A stretch of DNA of 64,000 bases, taken from the NCBI RefSeq assembly GCF_023715415.1, contig NZ_JAMBOB010000010.1, positions 1 through 64,000 on the forward strand, written 5' to 3'. A model generated the notes under the pieces. That model was not told the DNA's origin. It saw nothing but the letters and a program-made list of their open reading frames with translations, and ran no database searches. Shown here one piece after another: positions 46,201-54,551 of the stretch (within the stretch, counting starts at the first letter, position 1; each line of letters begins with the position of its first letter). The stretch is from Neobacillus niacini. Lineage in GTDB: Bacteria; Bacillota; Bacilli; Bacillales; Cytobacillaceae. Both the position numbers and the translations under genes were made by a program.

Positions 46201-46994
46201 TAGACAAGCTCCTCTTCTAAAACAATTTTTGTTCCAATGTTTTTGCCGTTCACGTATTCTACCAAGCTATTTTTTTCAAATCCGTCAATGATACCGACCA
46301 TCGGTATTTTATGCACTAAACCATCGATTGCTGCTTTTACCTTGGGAATCATCCCGCCATAGATGGTTTTATCTTCAATTAGTTCTTCCACTTTTGCTTT
46401 CGTAACCCTGTCTAATTTAGATTTTTCACCATTCTTTTCGACTAGGATTCCCGGTATATCACTGATAAAGCAAAGATTGGCTCCTAGTGCCTTCGCAACT
46501 GCACTTGCGGCAACATCGCCGTTTATATTATACCGCTGTCCATCTGCACCAATCCCGATTGGTGAAACGACAGGTATATGTCCTTGATTTACAATGCTTT
46601 CAATGACTAAAGTATTTACTTCCACGACTTCTCCTACAAAACCTAAACTTTCATCTGAAGTAGGAATGGCTTTTAACAAGCTCCCATCCACTCCACTGAC
46701 ACCAAATGAACTGCCGCCTGCCTCAATGATGTTCCGAACCACTTGTTTATTCACGGTTCCGCTTAAAACCATTTCTACTATATCCAATACTTCGTGATTG
46801 GTTACTCTTAAACCATTTACAAAGGTAGTTTCTACATTTAAGTTCTTTAACAATTTATTAATAAGTGGACCGCCGCCATGGACAATAATTGGTGTCCAGT
46901 CCCCTTTTTGATGAAGGGATATCACGTCTTCATAAAAGGACTTTGGCAGATTATCTAACACACTTCCGCCACACTTAATGACTATATAATTCAT
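46200..46994 (-). CDS. argB: Acetylglutamate kinase
   Basis: The 264-residue amino-acid kinase phosphorylates N-acetylglutamate. Phosphate-binding IKCGGSVL and HGGGPLIN and the nucleotide site near ISDIPGIL are evident, as is NGLRVTN at the substrate site. It lacks the N-terminal helix of arginine-inhibited hexameric kinases, as in other Bacillus. It follows argJ by 14 bp. Confidence 0.96.
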   Translation of the reverse strand: MNYIVIKCGGSVLDNLPKSFYEDVISLHQKGDWTPIIVHGGGPLINKLLKNLNVETTFVNGLRVTNHEVLDIVEMVLSGTVNKQVVRNIIEAGGSSFGVSGVDGSLLKAIPTSDESLGFVGEVVEVNTLVIESIVNQGHIPVVSPIGIGADGQRYNINGDVAASAVAKALGANLCFISDIPGILVEKNGEKSKLDRVTKAKVEELIEDKTIYGGMIPKVKAAIDGLVHKIPMVGIIDGFEKNSLVEYVNGKNIGTKIVLEEELV

Positions 46995-47008
46995 TTTTGT
47001 CCCTCCAC

Positions 47009-48235
47009 TTACGTGCGGTAGGATGCGTTGATTTTTACATAATCATAAGTTAGATCGCATCCCCAGGCTGTTGCACTTTCTTCACCTTGGTTCAAATCAA
47101 CAAGAAGTTTTACTGTTTCCAGTTCTAGATATTCCTTGACTTCTTCTTCCACAAACGGACATGGTAAGCCATTTTCGAACACTTTGTATGGACCAATTGC
47201 TACTATTAATTTATTTGGTTCAACAGGTATTCCTGAATATCCGATAGCAGTAACAATTCTTCCCCAGTTCGGGTCAGTGCCATAGATAGCTGTTTTTACA
47301 AGATTAGAAGAGATAATGGACTTTCCAACCGCTCTAGCTGCTTCCTGACTGTATGCGCCGTTTACTTGAACTTCAACAAGCTTAGTGGCTCCTTCACCGT
47401 CTCTTGCTATTTTTTTCGCAAGCTCTTCACTTACGAGCTTTAAGCCAGCTTTGAATAAATCCCAATCTGGATGGTCTTTTGTCAGCTGGCCATTACCGGC
47501 TAACCCGTTTGCCAAGACCAGTACCATATCATTTGTACTTGTATCTCCATCAACTGTTATCATGTTGAAGGTTTGATTTGTAATTTCTTTAAGGGCAGAA
47601 TGCAAATCTTCATGCGCTATATTGGCATCTGATGTGACAAAACCAAGCATGGTCGCCATATTTGGGTGAATCATCCCAGACCCTTTAGCTGCACCGCCAA
47701 TGCTGACTGTCTTTCCGTCTATTTTCATTTGAACTGCTATCTGCTTAATGCATGTGTCCGTTGTTAATATTGCATTTTTGAAATTTTCTTCTGTTGCATA
47801 TTTGGATTGTAGAATTTGATTAATACCTGTTGTTACATTATCCATCGGTAAAAGTTCACCAATTACACCTGTTGAAGTAACGGCAACAAGGTGGTCCTCA
47901 ATGCCTAGTACGCTTGCAAATCCTTTTTGCATTGCAAAAGCGTCTAACAATCCCTGTTCCCCAGTGCATGCATTGGCATTTCCTGAATTGACGATGATAG
48001 CCTGAATCTTATTCTCCTTTGCGATACTCTCTTGAGTAACCAATAGGGGGGCTGCCTGAAAAATATTTGTTGTATACACCCCTGCAACACTTGCAGGAAC
48101 TTCCGATACAATATAACCAAGATCCAGACGTTTTCTTTTAATCCCGCAATGCATACCTCCAGCCACAAACCCCTTTGGCAGAGTGACACTTCCTTCTTCT
48201 AAAACTATAATCTCTTTATTTGAAATGGCTGGCAT
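47009..48235 (-). CDS. argJ: Bifunctional ornithine acetyltransferase / N-acetylglutamate synthase
   Basis: The 408-residue proenzyme cleaves itself at the A-T bond of GEGATKLVEVQ, with Thr as nucleophile of the beta chain; the KGSGMIHPNMATML loop precedes it. It recycles the acetyl group from acetylornithine to glutamate, and as bifunctional ArgJ can also use acetyl-CoA, which explains the absence of argA and argE here. ATG at 48235 follows AAGGAGG; a longer frame to 48280 lacks a site. Confidence 0.96.
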   Translation of the reverse strand: MPAISNKEIIVLEEGSVTLPKGFVAGGMHCGIKRKRLDLGYIVSEVPASVAGVYTTNIFQAAPLLVTQESIAKENKIQAIIVNSGNANACTGEQGLLDAFAMQKGFASVLGIEDHLVAVTSTGVIGELLPMDNVTTGINQILQSKYATEENFKNAILTTDTCIKQIAVQMKIDGKTVSIGGAAKGSGMIHPNMATMLGFVTSDANIAHEDLHSALKEITNQTFNMITVDGDTSTNDMVLVLANGLAGNGQLTKDHPDWDLFKAGLKLVSEELAKKIARDGEGATKLVEVQVNGAYSQEAARAVGKSIISSNLVKTAIYGTDPNWGRIVTAIGYSGIPVEPNKLIVAIGPYKVFENGLPCPFVEEEVKEYLELETVKLLVDLNQGEESATAWGCDLTYDYVKINASYRT

Positions 48236-48323
48236 CAATTTAATTTCCTCCTTGAATGTCTTCATTGTTTGGCAACCCAAGACTTTATAAAACTTTCCAT
48301 CTATTATTCAATCAATCATTTTA

Positions 48324-49361
48324 TTAAGGATATAATGATATGTCTTCAAGCCCTGTACTGACAGCCCAGCCATTCATTAAATTTGCATTCTGTATCGCTT
48401 GCCCTGCTGCACCTTTAACTAAATTGTCGATTACCGAAATCACAGTTAGTCGATTCGTTCGCTGGTCAACATGTAATCCAATGTCACAATAATTACTGCC
48501 GCTAACCTCTTTGGTAGATGGATAGATTCCCTCTGGCCTAATTCTGACAAATGGATGATTTTCATAAAATTGTTTATACAACGCATTCACTTCACTCGTA
48601 GAAGTTTTCCCAAGTAAATTAACATAGGCAGTTATCATTATTCCTCTAGTCATCGGAATCAAATGAGTTGTAAACGAAATTGTTACCAGCCTGCCTGTTT
48701 CATCCTTAAGCACTTGTTCAATTTCAGGTATATGTTGATGTGCTCCAAGCTTATATGCTTTTAGATTCTCATTTATTTCAGCGTAATGTGCGGTTAAGGA
48801 AAGAGCTCTGCCGGCACCGGAAACCCCAGACTTCGCATCAATAATTATAGATTTTGAGTCTGCAAGATTTGCCTTCAAAATTGGAAGCAAACCGAGGCTG
48901 GTTGCTGTTGGATAGCATCCAGGATTAGCAATGAACGTAGCCCGTTTAATTTCATCTTCATAAATCTCACTCAATCCATAAACTGCCTTACTTAAGTATT
49001 CCTCTTCTGGTGCTGAATGCTTATACCAGATTTCATATTCATTTTGTGACCTTAGCCGGAAATCTCCTGATAGATCAATCACTTTAATACCTTTATCCAC
49101 AAGCTCCGGTGCCATCTTACTACTGACGCCTGATGGTGTAGCTAAGAACACAATATCATTCTCTTTTGCTAATCGATCAGCATCATAGCTTTCAAATGGT
49201 TGATTTATAATTTCAGTAAGGTGTGGGTAGGATTCGCTAATGTCGTTACCAGCTTGAGAGTTGGAAACAACTGAACCAACGCTCAAATGTGGATGCTTGT
49301 TGATAAGCCTTATTAACTCTATTGCCCCATATCCTGTTCCACCGATAATTGCAGCCCTCAT
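48324..49361 (-). CDS. argC: N-acetyl-gamma-glutamyl-phosphate reductase
   Basis: The 345-residue dehydrogenase reduces N-acetylglutamyl phosphate with NADPH. It begins MRAAIIGGTGYGAIELIRL (nucleotide-binding) and has the catalytic cysteine in IANPGCYPTAT and the histidine in KLGAHQHIPEIEQ. ATG at 49361 follows TAGGAGTGGG; the upstream extension to 49424 runs through the promoter and is not coding. First gene of the arginine cluster. Confidence 0.97.
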   Translation of the reverse strand: MRAAIIGGTGYGAIELIRLINKHPHLSVGSVVSNSQAGNDISESYPHLTEIINQPFESYDADRLAKENDIVFLATPSGVSSKMAPELVDKGIKVIDLSGDFRLRSQNEYEIWYKHSAPEEEYLSKAVYGLSEIYEDEIKRATFIANPGCYPTATSLGLLPILKANLADSKSIIIDAKSGVSGAGRALSLTAHYAEINENLKAYKLGAHQHIPEIEQVLKDETGRLVTISFTTHLIPMTRGIMITAYVNLLGKTSTSEVNALYKQFYENHPFVRIRPEGIYPSTKEVSGSNYCDIGLHVDQRTNRLTVISVIDNLVKGAAGQAIQNANLMNGWAVSTGLEDISLYP

Positions 49362-49395
49362 TTTTCCCACTCCTATGTCTCTTATATAATGTATC

Positions 49396-49425
49396 ATTAT
49401 ACATACAGAGTAATAATTATTCAAG
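49396..49425 (-). promoter_or_regulatory. Sigma-A promoter of the argC operon with ARG-like box
   Basis: On the minus strand TTGAAT (49419-49424) and a consensus TATAAT (49396-49401) are 17 bp apart, 35 bp before argC. An imperfect ARG box (GAGTAATAATTATTCAAG, 49408-49425, one good half-site) overlaps the -35. Confidence 0.75.
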
Positions 49426-49474
49426 AAATAAATTGCTCAATTTTCTGTTTTTATCGATTTTTTTACATTTGTTT

Positions 49475-49519
49475 TTGGAAACGCTTTCATTTGAAGTTGT
49501 ATGAATATACGGATACTAT
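49475..49519 (+). promoter_or_regulatory. Promoter with an abutting cre site
   Basis: TTGGAAACGCTTTCA (49475-49489) matches the CcpA cre consensus WTGNAANCGNWNNCA. It lies directly before a promoter TTGAAG (49491-49496), 17-bp spacer, TACTAT (49514-49519) that leads into the gene at 49615. Catabolite control of this operon is therefore likely; an effect on divergent argC is also possible. Confidence 0.65.
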
Positions 49520-49614
49520 GCATATTCTATGCATTTTGCAACTTCCTTGAAAAAGATGTTTTTTATGAGGACAAATGGTAAATACTGTTAGAGAGTGATA
49601 AGGAGGTATTCAGA

Positions 49615-49974
49615 ATGTTAACTACAACATTAACCTTTCATCAAGAGGTTGACCTTACCAAATATGATTTGCCTTTTCTAAAAAAAAGGTCCGATCGCCA
49701 GTATGAAATCTATCTTGACAGTTCCGATAAGGCACTAGGTGATGTCCATATCGGCAACAACGAGGTTAAGCTTGAGTATTCAAGTGAATTATTGTTAGAG
49801 GAATATATCATTATTCATGACATCATCTCTCGACTGCGAGAAGGAAATGAAGTGGCAATCGATGATTCTAAGAGTTTTTTAGGTTATTTGTCTGATGGAG
49901 AACCTGCATATATGATTAAGAATTGGGAGCCTTGGATCGAGTACCTTCAAAGCTCGATGAAAAATTGTCTTTAA
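49615..49974 (+). CDS. Unknown 119-residue protein
   Basis: A soluble acidic protein without cysteine motif, signal peptide or membrane segment until one Cys near the end. Predicted beta-rich N-terminal half (YEIYLD, GDVHIGNNEVKLEY) and a helix (LLLEEYIIIHDIISRLRE) followed by SFLGYLSDGEPAYMI. I do not recognise the family. It precedes the Mrp-like ATPase gene by 18 bp in what looks like a two-gene operon, so the two may work together. AAGGAGG precedes the ATG. Confidence 0.75.
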   Translation: MLTTTLTFHQEVDLTKYDLPFLKKRSDRQYEIYLDSSDKALGDVHIGNNEVKLEYSSELLLEEYIIIHDIISRLREGNEVAIDDSKSFLGYLSDGEPAYMIKNWEPWIEYLQSSMKNCL

Positions 49975-49992
49975 ACAAAATGAGGTGAGAGT

Positions 49993-50730
49993 ATGTTATC
50001 TGGAAAAGTCATTTCGGTGATTTCGGGTAAAGGCGGGGTCGGTAAGTCTACTGTATCTGCGAATCTTGCTGTTTCGTTGGCTAGACAAGGAAAAGCGGTA
50101 GGTTTAATTGATTTTGATATATATGGAAGCAGTATTCCAAACATGATGAATATTAGTTTTGGTCCGAAATCGATGAATAACAAGATTATCCCTGTCGAAT
50201 CACATAATGTCAAAATCATGTCAATGGGCTTTATTGTTAAAAATAATGATCCTGTTGTATGGCGTGGGCCTATGCTCGGGAAGGTCATCAACCAATTTAT
50301 TAATGAGGTGATATGGGGTCCTTTGGATTACTGCATTATTGATATGCCGCCAGGGACTGGTGACGTTGCCATGGACGTGAACCGGCTGATTCCAAGCTCC
50401 AATCAGATTGTTGTCACCACTCCACATCCAACCGCTTCACATGTCGCAGAACGAGCAGGTAAAATGGCTGCAAGCAATAATCATAATATCTTAGGTATCG
50501 TCGAAAATATGGCCTATTTTCAGCCGCCAGATCTCGAACAAAAGTATTATCTTTTCGGCAAAGGCGGCTCGGAACAACTCGCCTCAAAACTGGGAACCAA
50601 TCTCATTGCTCAGCTGCCAATATTAGCTCCACAAGAGGATGATTATGAACCTTCTATCTATAAAAGAGGTTCCTTGCTGTTTGATAAATACAACGAATTA
50701 GCTGATACAGTACAGAATTCAATTGCCTAA
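49993..50730 (+). CDS. Mrp/NBP35-like P-loop ATPase without cysteine motif
   Basis: The 245-residue protein has the deviant Walker A SGKGGVGKSTVSAN at residues 11-24, the switch IDFDIYGSSIP and the Mrp signature DYCIIDMPPGTGDVAM. Family members are iron-sulfur cluster carriers. Two usual features are missing: the N-terminal DUF59 domain, and the CxxC in the C-terminal region, where ENMAYFQPPD stands in place of ENMxxFxCPxC. It could be a regulator or assembly factor for the adjacent iron-sulfur/molybdenum module, but a canonical cluster-carrier role is doubtful. GAGGTGAG precedes the ATG. Confidence 0.85.
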   Translation: MLSGKVISVISGKGGVGKSTVSANLAVSLARQGKAVGLIDFDIYGSSIPNMMNISFGPKSMNNKIIPVESHNVKIMSMGFIVKNNDPVVWRGPMLGKVINQFINEVIWGPLDYCIIDMPPGTGDVAMDVNRLIPSSNQIVVTTPHPTASHVAERAGKMAASNNHNILGIVENMAYFQPPDLEQKYYLFGKGGSEQLASKLGTNLIAQLPILAPQEDDYEPSIYKRGSLLFDKYNELADTVQNSIA

Positions 50731-50768
50731 AAAAAAGTGGTGTCCCATAACGGGGCACCGCTTTTTTA
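50731..50768. terminator. Bidirectional terminator between the Mrp-like and globin genes
   Basis: A-tract, GC-rich stem (AGTGGTGTCCC with GGGGCACCGCT) and T6 tail. Confidence 0.9.
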
Positions 50769-51101
50769 TTTGCCTAAGATATCGCCTTTATATCCTTGTA
50801 ATATTCCATGTATCTTTTGTTTGTCCTCTGCACTAAAACCATTGTCATCTAATGTGGAAATGAAATTCCCGACCATTGCTTCAAAATGTTCGTCGTTGAT
50901 TGGGATATCTTTATGTGCATTTGCTATCTGTTCATTGCTATATTTTCCTTCACCCAATCCATGCTGTAAAAATGTCTGCGGGTGATGCTGAATTCTCTCC
51001 TGATCATGGTCCTTAAAAAACTTGCTCATTAGATCATCTGCATGAATTTTATGGAAGAAGTCTTTTACAACCGAAGTTATTTTATCATCATTCATCTGCA
51101 A
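50766..51101 (-). CDS. Truncated hemoglobin, group I-like
   Basis: A 111-residue globin. VVKDFFHKIHADDLMSKFF forms helices A-B, HHPQTFLQHGLG the E region, and ANAHKDIPINDEHFEAM carries the proximal F8 histidine. Such proteins bind O2 or NO and often detoxify NO. It is the last gene downstream of the molybdenum/Rieske module, with the same orientation. The start at 51101 is a TTG nine bases after AGGAGG; an ATG six bases later (51095) is an alternative. Confidence 0.88.
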   Translation of the reverse strand: MQMNDDKITSVVKDFFHKIHADDLMSKFFKDHDQERIQHHPQTFLQHGLGEGKYSNEQIANAHKDIPINDEHFEAMVGNFISTLDDNGFSAEDKQKIHGILQGYKGDILGK

Positions 51102-51116
51102 CCCATTCGTCCTCCT

Positions 51117-51311
51117 TTAATGATCCATTACCTTATCCACTCTTCTAAAGAATAGATACGTTATCAGTGTCAAAACAAACATAAAGCCTAATGCAAGGAC
51201 ATAATAGAAAAGATTTCCGTAATGACCTGCCAGATATTCCTCTACCATGTATTGAATAAGAATAATTTGCACGGTCAAGAGACTCATAAAAACCCACCAT
51301 GCCATTTTCAT
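51117..51311 (-). CDS. Small two-helix membrane protein
   Basis: A 64-residue protein with hydrophobic helices at about 4-24 and 35-55 and a short basic-acidic tail RRVDKVMDH. GGAGGCGGG precedes the ATG. It sits 12 bp downstream of the Rieske gene and 15 bp before the globin. Its size and place suggest an accessory subunit of the electron-transfer complex; family not recognised. Confidence 0.78.
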   Translation of the reverse strand: MKMAWWVFMSLLTVQIILIQYMVEEYLAGHYGNLFYYVLALGFMFVLTLITYLFFRRVDKVMDH

Positions 51312-51323
51312 AAAACCCGCCTC

Positions 51324-51827
51324 CTAATGCTGAGCCTGAGTGATTCCAACAGCGTAGATTTTTTTACCTTTAAATTTCAATTTAATGGATGGAAGCGCCC
51401 TTGGCGGCGGTCCCGCAAGTACGGACCCGTCCTCCACATTAAAAAATCCATTATGACACGGGCAGGTTAATTTCCCCGTATCCTTTTCCCAATAAACCGG
51501 ACACATTAAATGCGTACATTTACTGTTATACGCCCTATATTCCTTTTCAGAGATTCGTACCAATATCGCAGAATCATTCTCATCAGGATAATAGAATGAA
51601 ACACTCTGTCCAACAGCGATATCTTTTTCATTGACAATAAACATCTCAGACTCATGGGCTTCTTCTTCACGATTCTTCGATAACGCCATTAATGGGGTTG
51701 AGCTTACAAATAATACACCCATTAACGATAACGAAGAGGCGATAAAACCTCTTCTATTTAATTCTAATTCTTTATCTCTTTTGATATTAAAAGACAACTT
51801 TCGAAGAAATCCCTCTATTTTCTTCAT
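51324..51827 (-). CDS. Rieske [2Fe-2S] protein with a Tat-type signal anchor
   Basis: The 167-residue protein has an N-terminal segment with twin arginine (NRRGFIASSLSLMGVLFVSS, about residues 24-43), consistent with Tat-dependent membrane anchoring. The Rieske cluster ligands are in CTHLMC (about 104-109) and CPCHNG (about 122-127), followed by the PPPRALP loop. It would lie outside the membrane and pass electrons between a b-type cytochrome and another carrier. It overlaps the ferredoxin gene by four bases (ATGA). Confidence 0.92.
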   Translation of the reverse strand: MKKIEGFLRKLSFNIKRDKELELNRRGFIASSLSLMGVLFVSSTPLMALSKNREEEAHESEMFIVNEKDIAVGQSVSFYYPDENDSAILVRISEKEYRAYNSKCTHLMCPVYWEKDTGKLTCPCHNGFFNVEDGSVLAGPPPRALPSIKLKFKGKKIYAVGITQAQH

Positions 51828-52393
51828 GATTGAACACCATCGCCTTCTCTAAATCCATATCTGTTTGTCTCTGTATCCGGCATACCAATGACAGTTCTTG
51901 TTTCAATTACTGTACCGCCGAAATCCCACTTAAATTGAACTTCCTTAGGCGGTTCTGCTTTAATTTCGTGTTCATCCACAAAGCGAATCGTATCCGTTGG
52001 ACAAACACTTGCACACATTGGCGGTCTTCCTTTAGAAGTCCGGTCATAACACATATCACATTTGTACATTACCTTTTTCACATCATCCACCCGTGGAATT
52101 CCAAATGGACAAGCGTATGTACAGTTTTTACAGCCAATGCATTTTTCTAATGAGGCAGATAATACCGTTCCATCATCCGCGATTGCAATTGCTTGGACCG
52201 GGCATGATTCCGCACATGCTGGTGTCACACAGTGCATACAGGGAGTTGGGGAAGCTGCTACCGTTTCTCCTGGATTTAGCTCATCAACAAACATCCTCGA
52301 TAAATGGTCATGCCCACTACATTCCTCACATCCAATGACACAAGCCCGGCAGCCAATACATCTTTCGTAATCAATATATAAAACCTTAGCCAT
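51824..52393 (-). CDS. Ferredoxin-type subunit with four [4Fe-4S] clusters
   Basis: This 189-residue iron-sulfur subunit has 16 cluster cysteines in four groups: CIGCRACVIGC, CMHCVTPACAESC, CIGCKNCTYAC and CDMC...CASVC. The pattern is that of NarH/DmsB/FdhB-type electron-transfer subunits. It links the catalytic molybdenum subunit to the membrane subunit. ATG at 52393 follows AGGTG; 24 upstream bases in frame lie within the preceding gene. Confidence 0.93.
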   Translation of the reverse strand: MAKVLYIDYERCIGCRACVIGCEECSGHDHLSRMFVDELNPGETVAASPTPCMHCVTPACAESCPVQAIAIADDGTVLSASLEKCIGCKNCTYACPFGIPRVDDVKKVMYKCDMCYDRTSKGRPPMCASVCPTDTIRFVDEHEIKAEPPKEVQFKWDFGGTVIETRTVIGMPDTETNRYGFREGDGVQS

Positions 52394-54548
52394 GCTTTTC
52401 ACCTGCATGCGAGACAATCTTTTCTAATTTGACTGCGCAAACCTTGAACTCTGGTATTTTCGACTTTGGTTCTAGCGCCGGGTTCGTCAAATGATTGATT
52501 GCTAATGATTTCCCCCAGTGATAGGGAACGAAAACCATGTCCTCTCTCGTGATTTTGGTAACTCTTGCAGGGAGCTCAATGCTGCCCCTAGGGCTTGATA
52601 TCTTGATAGGTTCTCCATGTTCAATGTTATATTTTTTCGCCAGGTTGGGGTGAATTTCCACATATGGGTCTGGACATAAATTCCGCAGAGCCTCAATCCT
52701 CCTTGTTTGATTTCCACTTAAATAGTGAAAGACAACTCGTCCAGTTGATAAAATGATTGGGTATTCTTTACTCGTTTTCTCATTTGGGCCTTTATGTTCA
52801 AAGGCTAAGATTCTTGCTTTTCCATCGGGAAAGTTAAATTTTAAATCCTCAAACAATCTTGGTAATCCTTCCGATTCCTCTGTTGGGCATGGCCAAAATA
52901 CCCCCTGCATTTTATCGAGCTTTTCGTAGGTGATTCCGTAATAATCTGCGGTCCCGCCTTTACTTGCAACCCGAAGCTCATTAAAGATATCCTCTGGTGA
53001 ATTAAATTGGAAGTATTGCCCCCTGCCAAGTCGTTCTGCAATTTCACAAATGACCTTCCAGTCCCTTTTTGTTTCACCAGGTGTACGATCAATACCTTTC
53101 ACTCGTAATACCCGGCCTTCCACATTTGTCATGGTTCCATTGTCTTCAATCCAAACGGTTGATGGAAGAACAACATCCGCTAGCTCTGCCGATTCTGACA
53201 AAAAGAAATCCATGCAAACAAAAAAGTCCAAACTCTTTAGGTACTCACCCACATCACCTACTGTTGGGGAAGAGACAATTGGATTACTGCAGATTAATAA
53301 CAATCCCTTAATTTCTTTACCAAGTGCCTGAAGCATTTCAAAAGCTGATAACCCCGGTCCTGGAATCTCTGATTCATCAACACCCCACACACCTGCGATA
53401 TATTCTCGCGCTTTCGGGTCGGTAATTTTTCGAAATCCTGGCAGTTGGTCTGTTTTCTGACCGTGTTCCCTCCCGCCTTGCCCATTCCCTTGACCTGTGA
53501 AGGTTGCAACCCCGGAACCCTTTTTTCCCATTTTTCCGGTTACTAAACATAGATTCACATAGTTTGAAACGGAATCTGTACCTGTCGCATGCTGCTCAAC
53601 CCCGCGTGCGAACATAGTCATCCCGGTTTTTGCCTGACCGAATAGTCGAGCAGCCGTTATGATTTTATCTACCGCAACACCTGTAATTTCAGAAACATGT
53701 GCAGGTGTGTATTTTTTTACAAGTTCCTTTAATTCTTCGTAACCAGTTGTACGGTTATGAATAAAGTCATGGTCAACTAAATCCTCTTCAATCATGACAT
53801 GCAGTAAGCCATTTGCTATCGCCACATCGGTCCCTGGACGAATGTCTAAATGGACATCTGCTACGAGTGCTGTTTTCGTTTGTCTAGGATCGACAACAAT
53901 TAATTTTGCCCCGCGATCTCTAGCACCCCAAATATATGGCATCGATAACGGGTGGCACTCAGCCGTATTCGAGCCTGCAATCAACAATACATCCGCAAAT
54001 TTGATGTCAGACCAAGGATTGGTCGAGCCTCTATCAATTCCGATACTTTGGTTGAAGCCAACAGATGCAGATGACATACAATATCGGCCATTGTAATCAA
54101 TATTCTTGGTTCCAAGTCCAATCCGTGCGAATTTACCCATTAAGTAACATTTTTCGTTCGTCATGGAGGAGCCGCTATAAATTCCAAAGGCATCCTTTCC
54201 ATACTTACCTTGAATTTCTTGGATTTTTGATACAATCAAATCCATGGCCTCATCCCATGTAGCCTGTTCAAGCTTTCCATTTTTTCGAATAAGCGGGTGC
54301 TTTAACCGTTCCACATGTTCTGCCTGTCGGTAAGCACTTACTCCTTTCGGGCAAAGCCTTCCACCGTTCATTGGAAAATCATATCTTGGCTCAACTCCGA
54401 GCACCGATTTATCCTCTTTGTTCACGCGAATGTTCATCCCGCATTGCATCCCGCAGAAACAGCAATGAGTAGAAATCAGTTCTTCGCCATCTCGTAATAT
54501 CGCATCATAATCTCTTTGAGAGTAGTCTTTATTCTGTGCATGACCCAT
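52386..54548 (-). CDS. Molybdopterin oxidoreductase, cytoplasmic, Cys-ligated type
   Basis: The 720-residue catalytic subunit begins with a [4Fe-4S] site (C29, C32, C36 in CCFCGMQCG, then LCPKG near 66), and has the probable molybdenum ligand cysteine in NGRYCMSSASVGF near 150. The remaining blocks (GSNTAECHPLSMPYIW, VDPRQTKTA, FTGQGNGQGGREHG, LSGNQTRR, KISSPRG) match the assimilatory nitrate reductase/formate dehydrogenase branch of the DMSO-reductase family. There is no signal peptide. Substrate is not certain: nitrate or formate are the leading options. Confidence 0.9.
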   Translation of the reverse strand: MGHAQNKDYSQRDYDAILRDGEELISTHCCFCGMQCGMNIRVNKEDKSVLGVEPRYDFPMNGGRLCPKGVSAYRQAEHVERLKHPLIRKNGKLEQATWDEAMDLIVSKIQEIQGKYGKDAFGIYSGSSMTNEKCYLMGKFARIGLGTKNIDYNGRYCMSSASVGFNQSIGIDRGSTNPWSDIKFADVLLIAGSNTAECHPLSMPYIWGARDRGAKLIVVDPRQTKTALVADVHLDIRPGTDVAIANGLLHVMIEEDLVDHDFIHNRTTGYEELKELVKKYTPAHVSEITGVAVDKIITAARLFGQAKTGMTMFARGVEQHATGTDSVSNYVNLCLVTGKMGKKGSGVATFTGQGNGQGGREHGQKTDQLPGFRKITDPKAREYIAGVWGVDESEIPGPGLSAFEMLQALGKEIKGLLLICSNPIVSSPTVGDVGEYLKSLDFFVCMDFFLSESAELADVVLPSTVWIEDNGTMTNVEGRVLRVKGIDRTPGETKRDWKVICEIAERLGRGQYFQFNSPEDIFNELRVASKGGTADYYGITYEKLDKMQGVFWPCPTEESEGLPRLFEDLKFNFPDGKARILAFEHKGPNEKTSKEYPIILSTGRVVFHYLSGNQTRRIEALRNLCPDPYVEIHPNLAKKYNIEHGEPIKISSPRGSIELPARVTKITREDMVFVPYHWGKSLAINHLTNPALEPKSKIPEFKVCAVKLEKIVSHAGEKHG

Positions 54549-54551
54549 CTA

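Noticed and set aside
49362..49614. T-box or other riboswitch in front of argC
   Set aside because: The leader is only about 30 nt from the TATAAT promoter, far too short; control by ArgR/AhrC is more likely.
51089..51103. ATG close to the globin Shine-Dalgarno
   Set aside because: It is out of frame and hits a stop after four codons; the TTG at 51101 or ATG at 51095 are the only in-frame starts.
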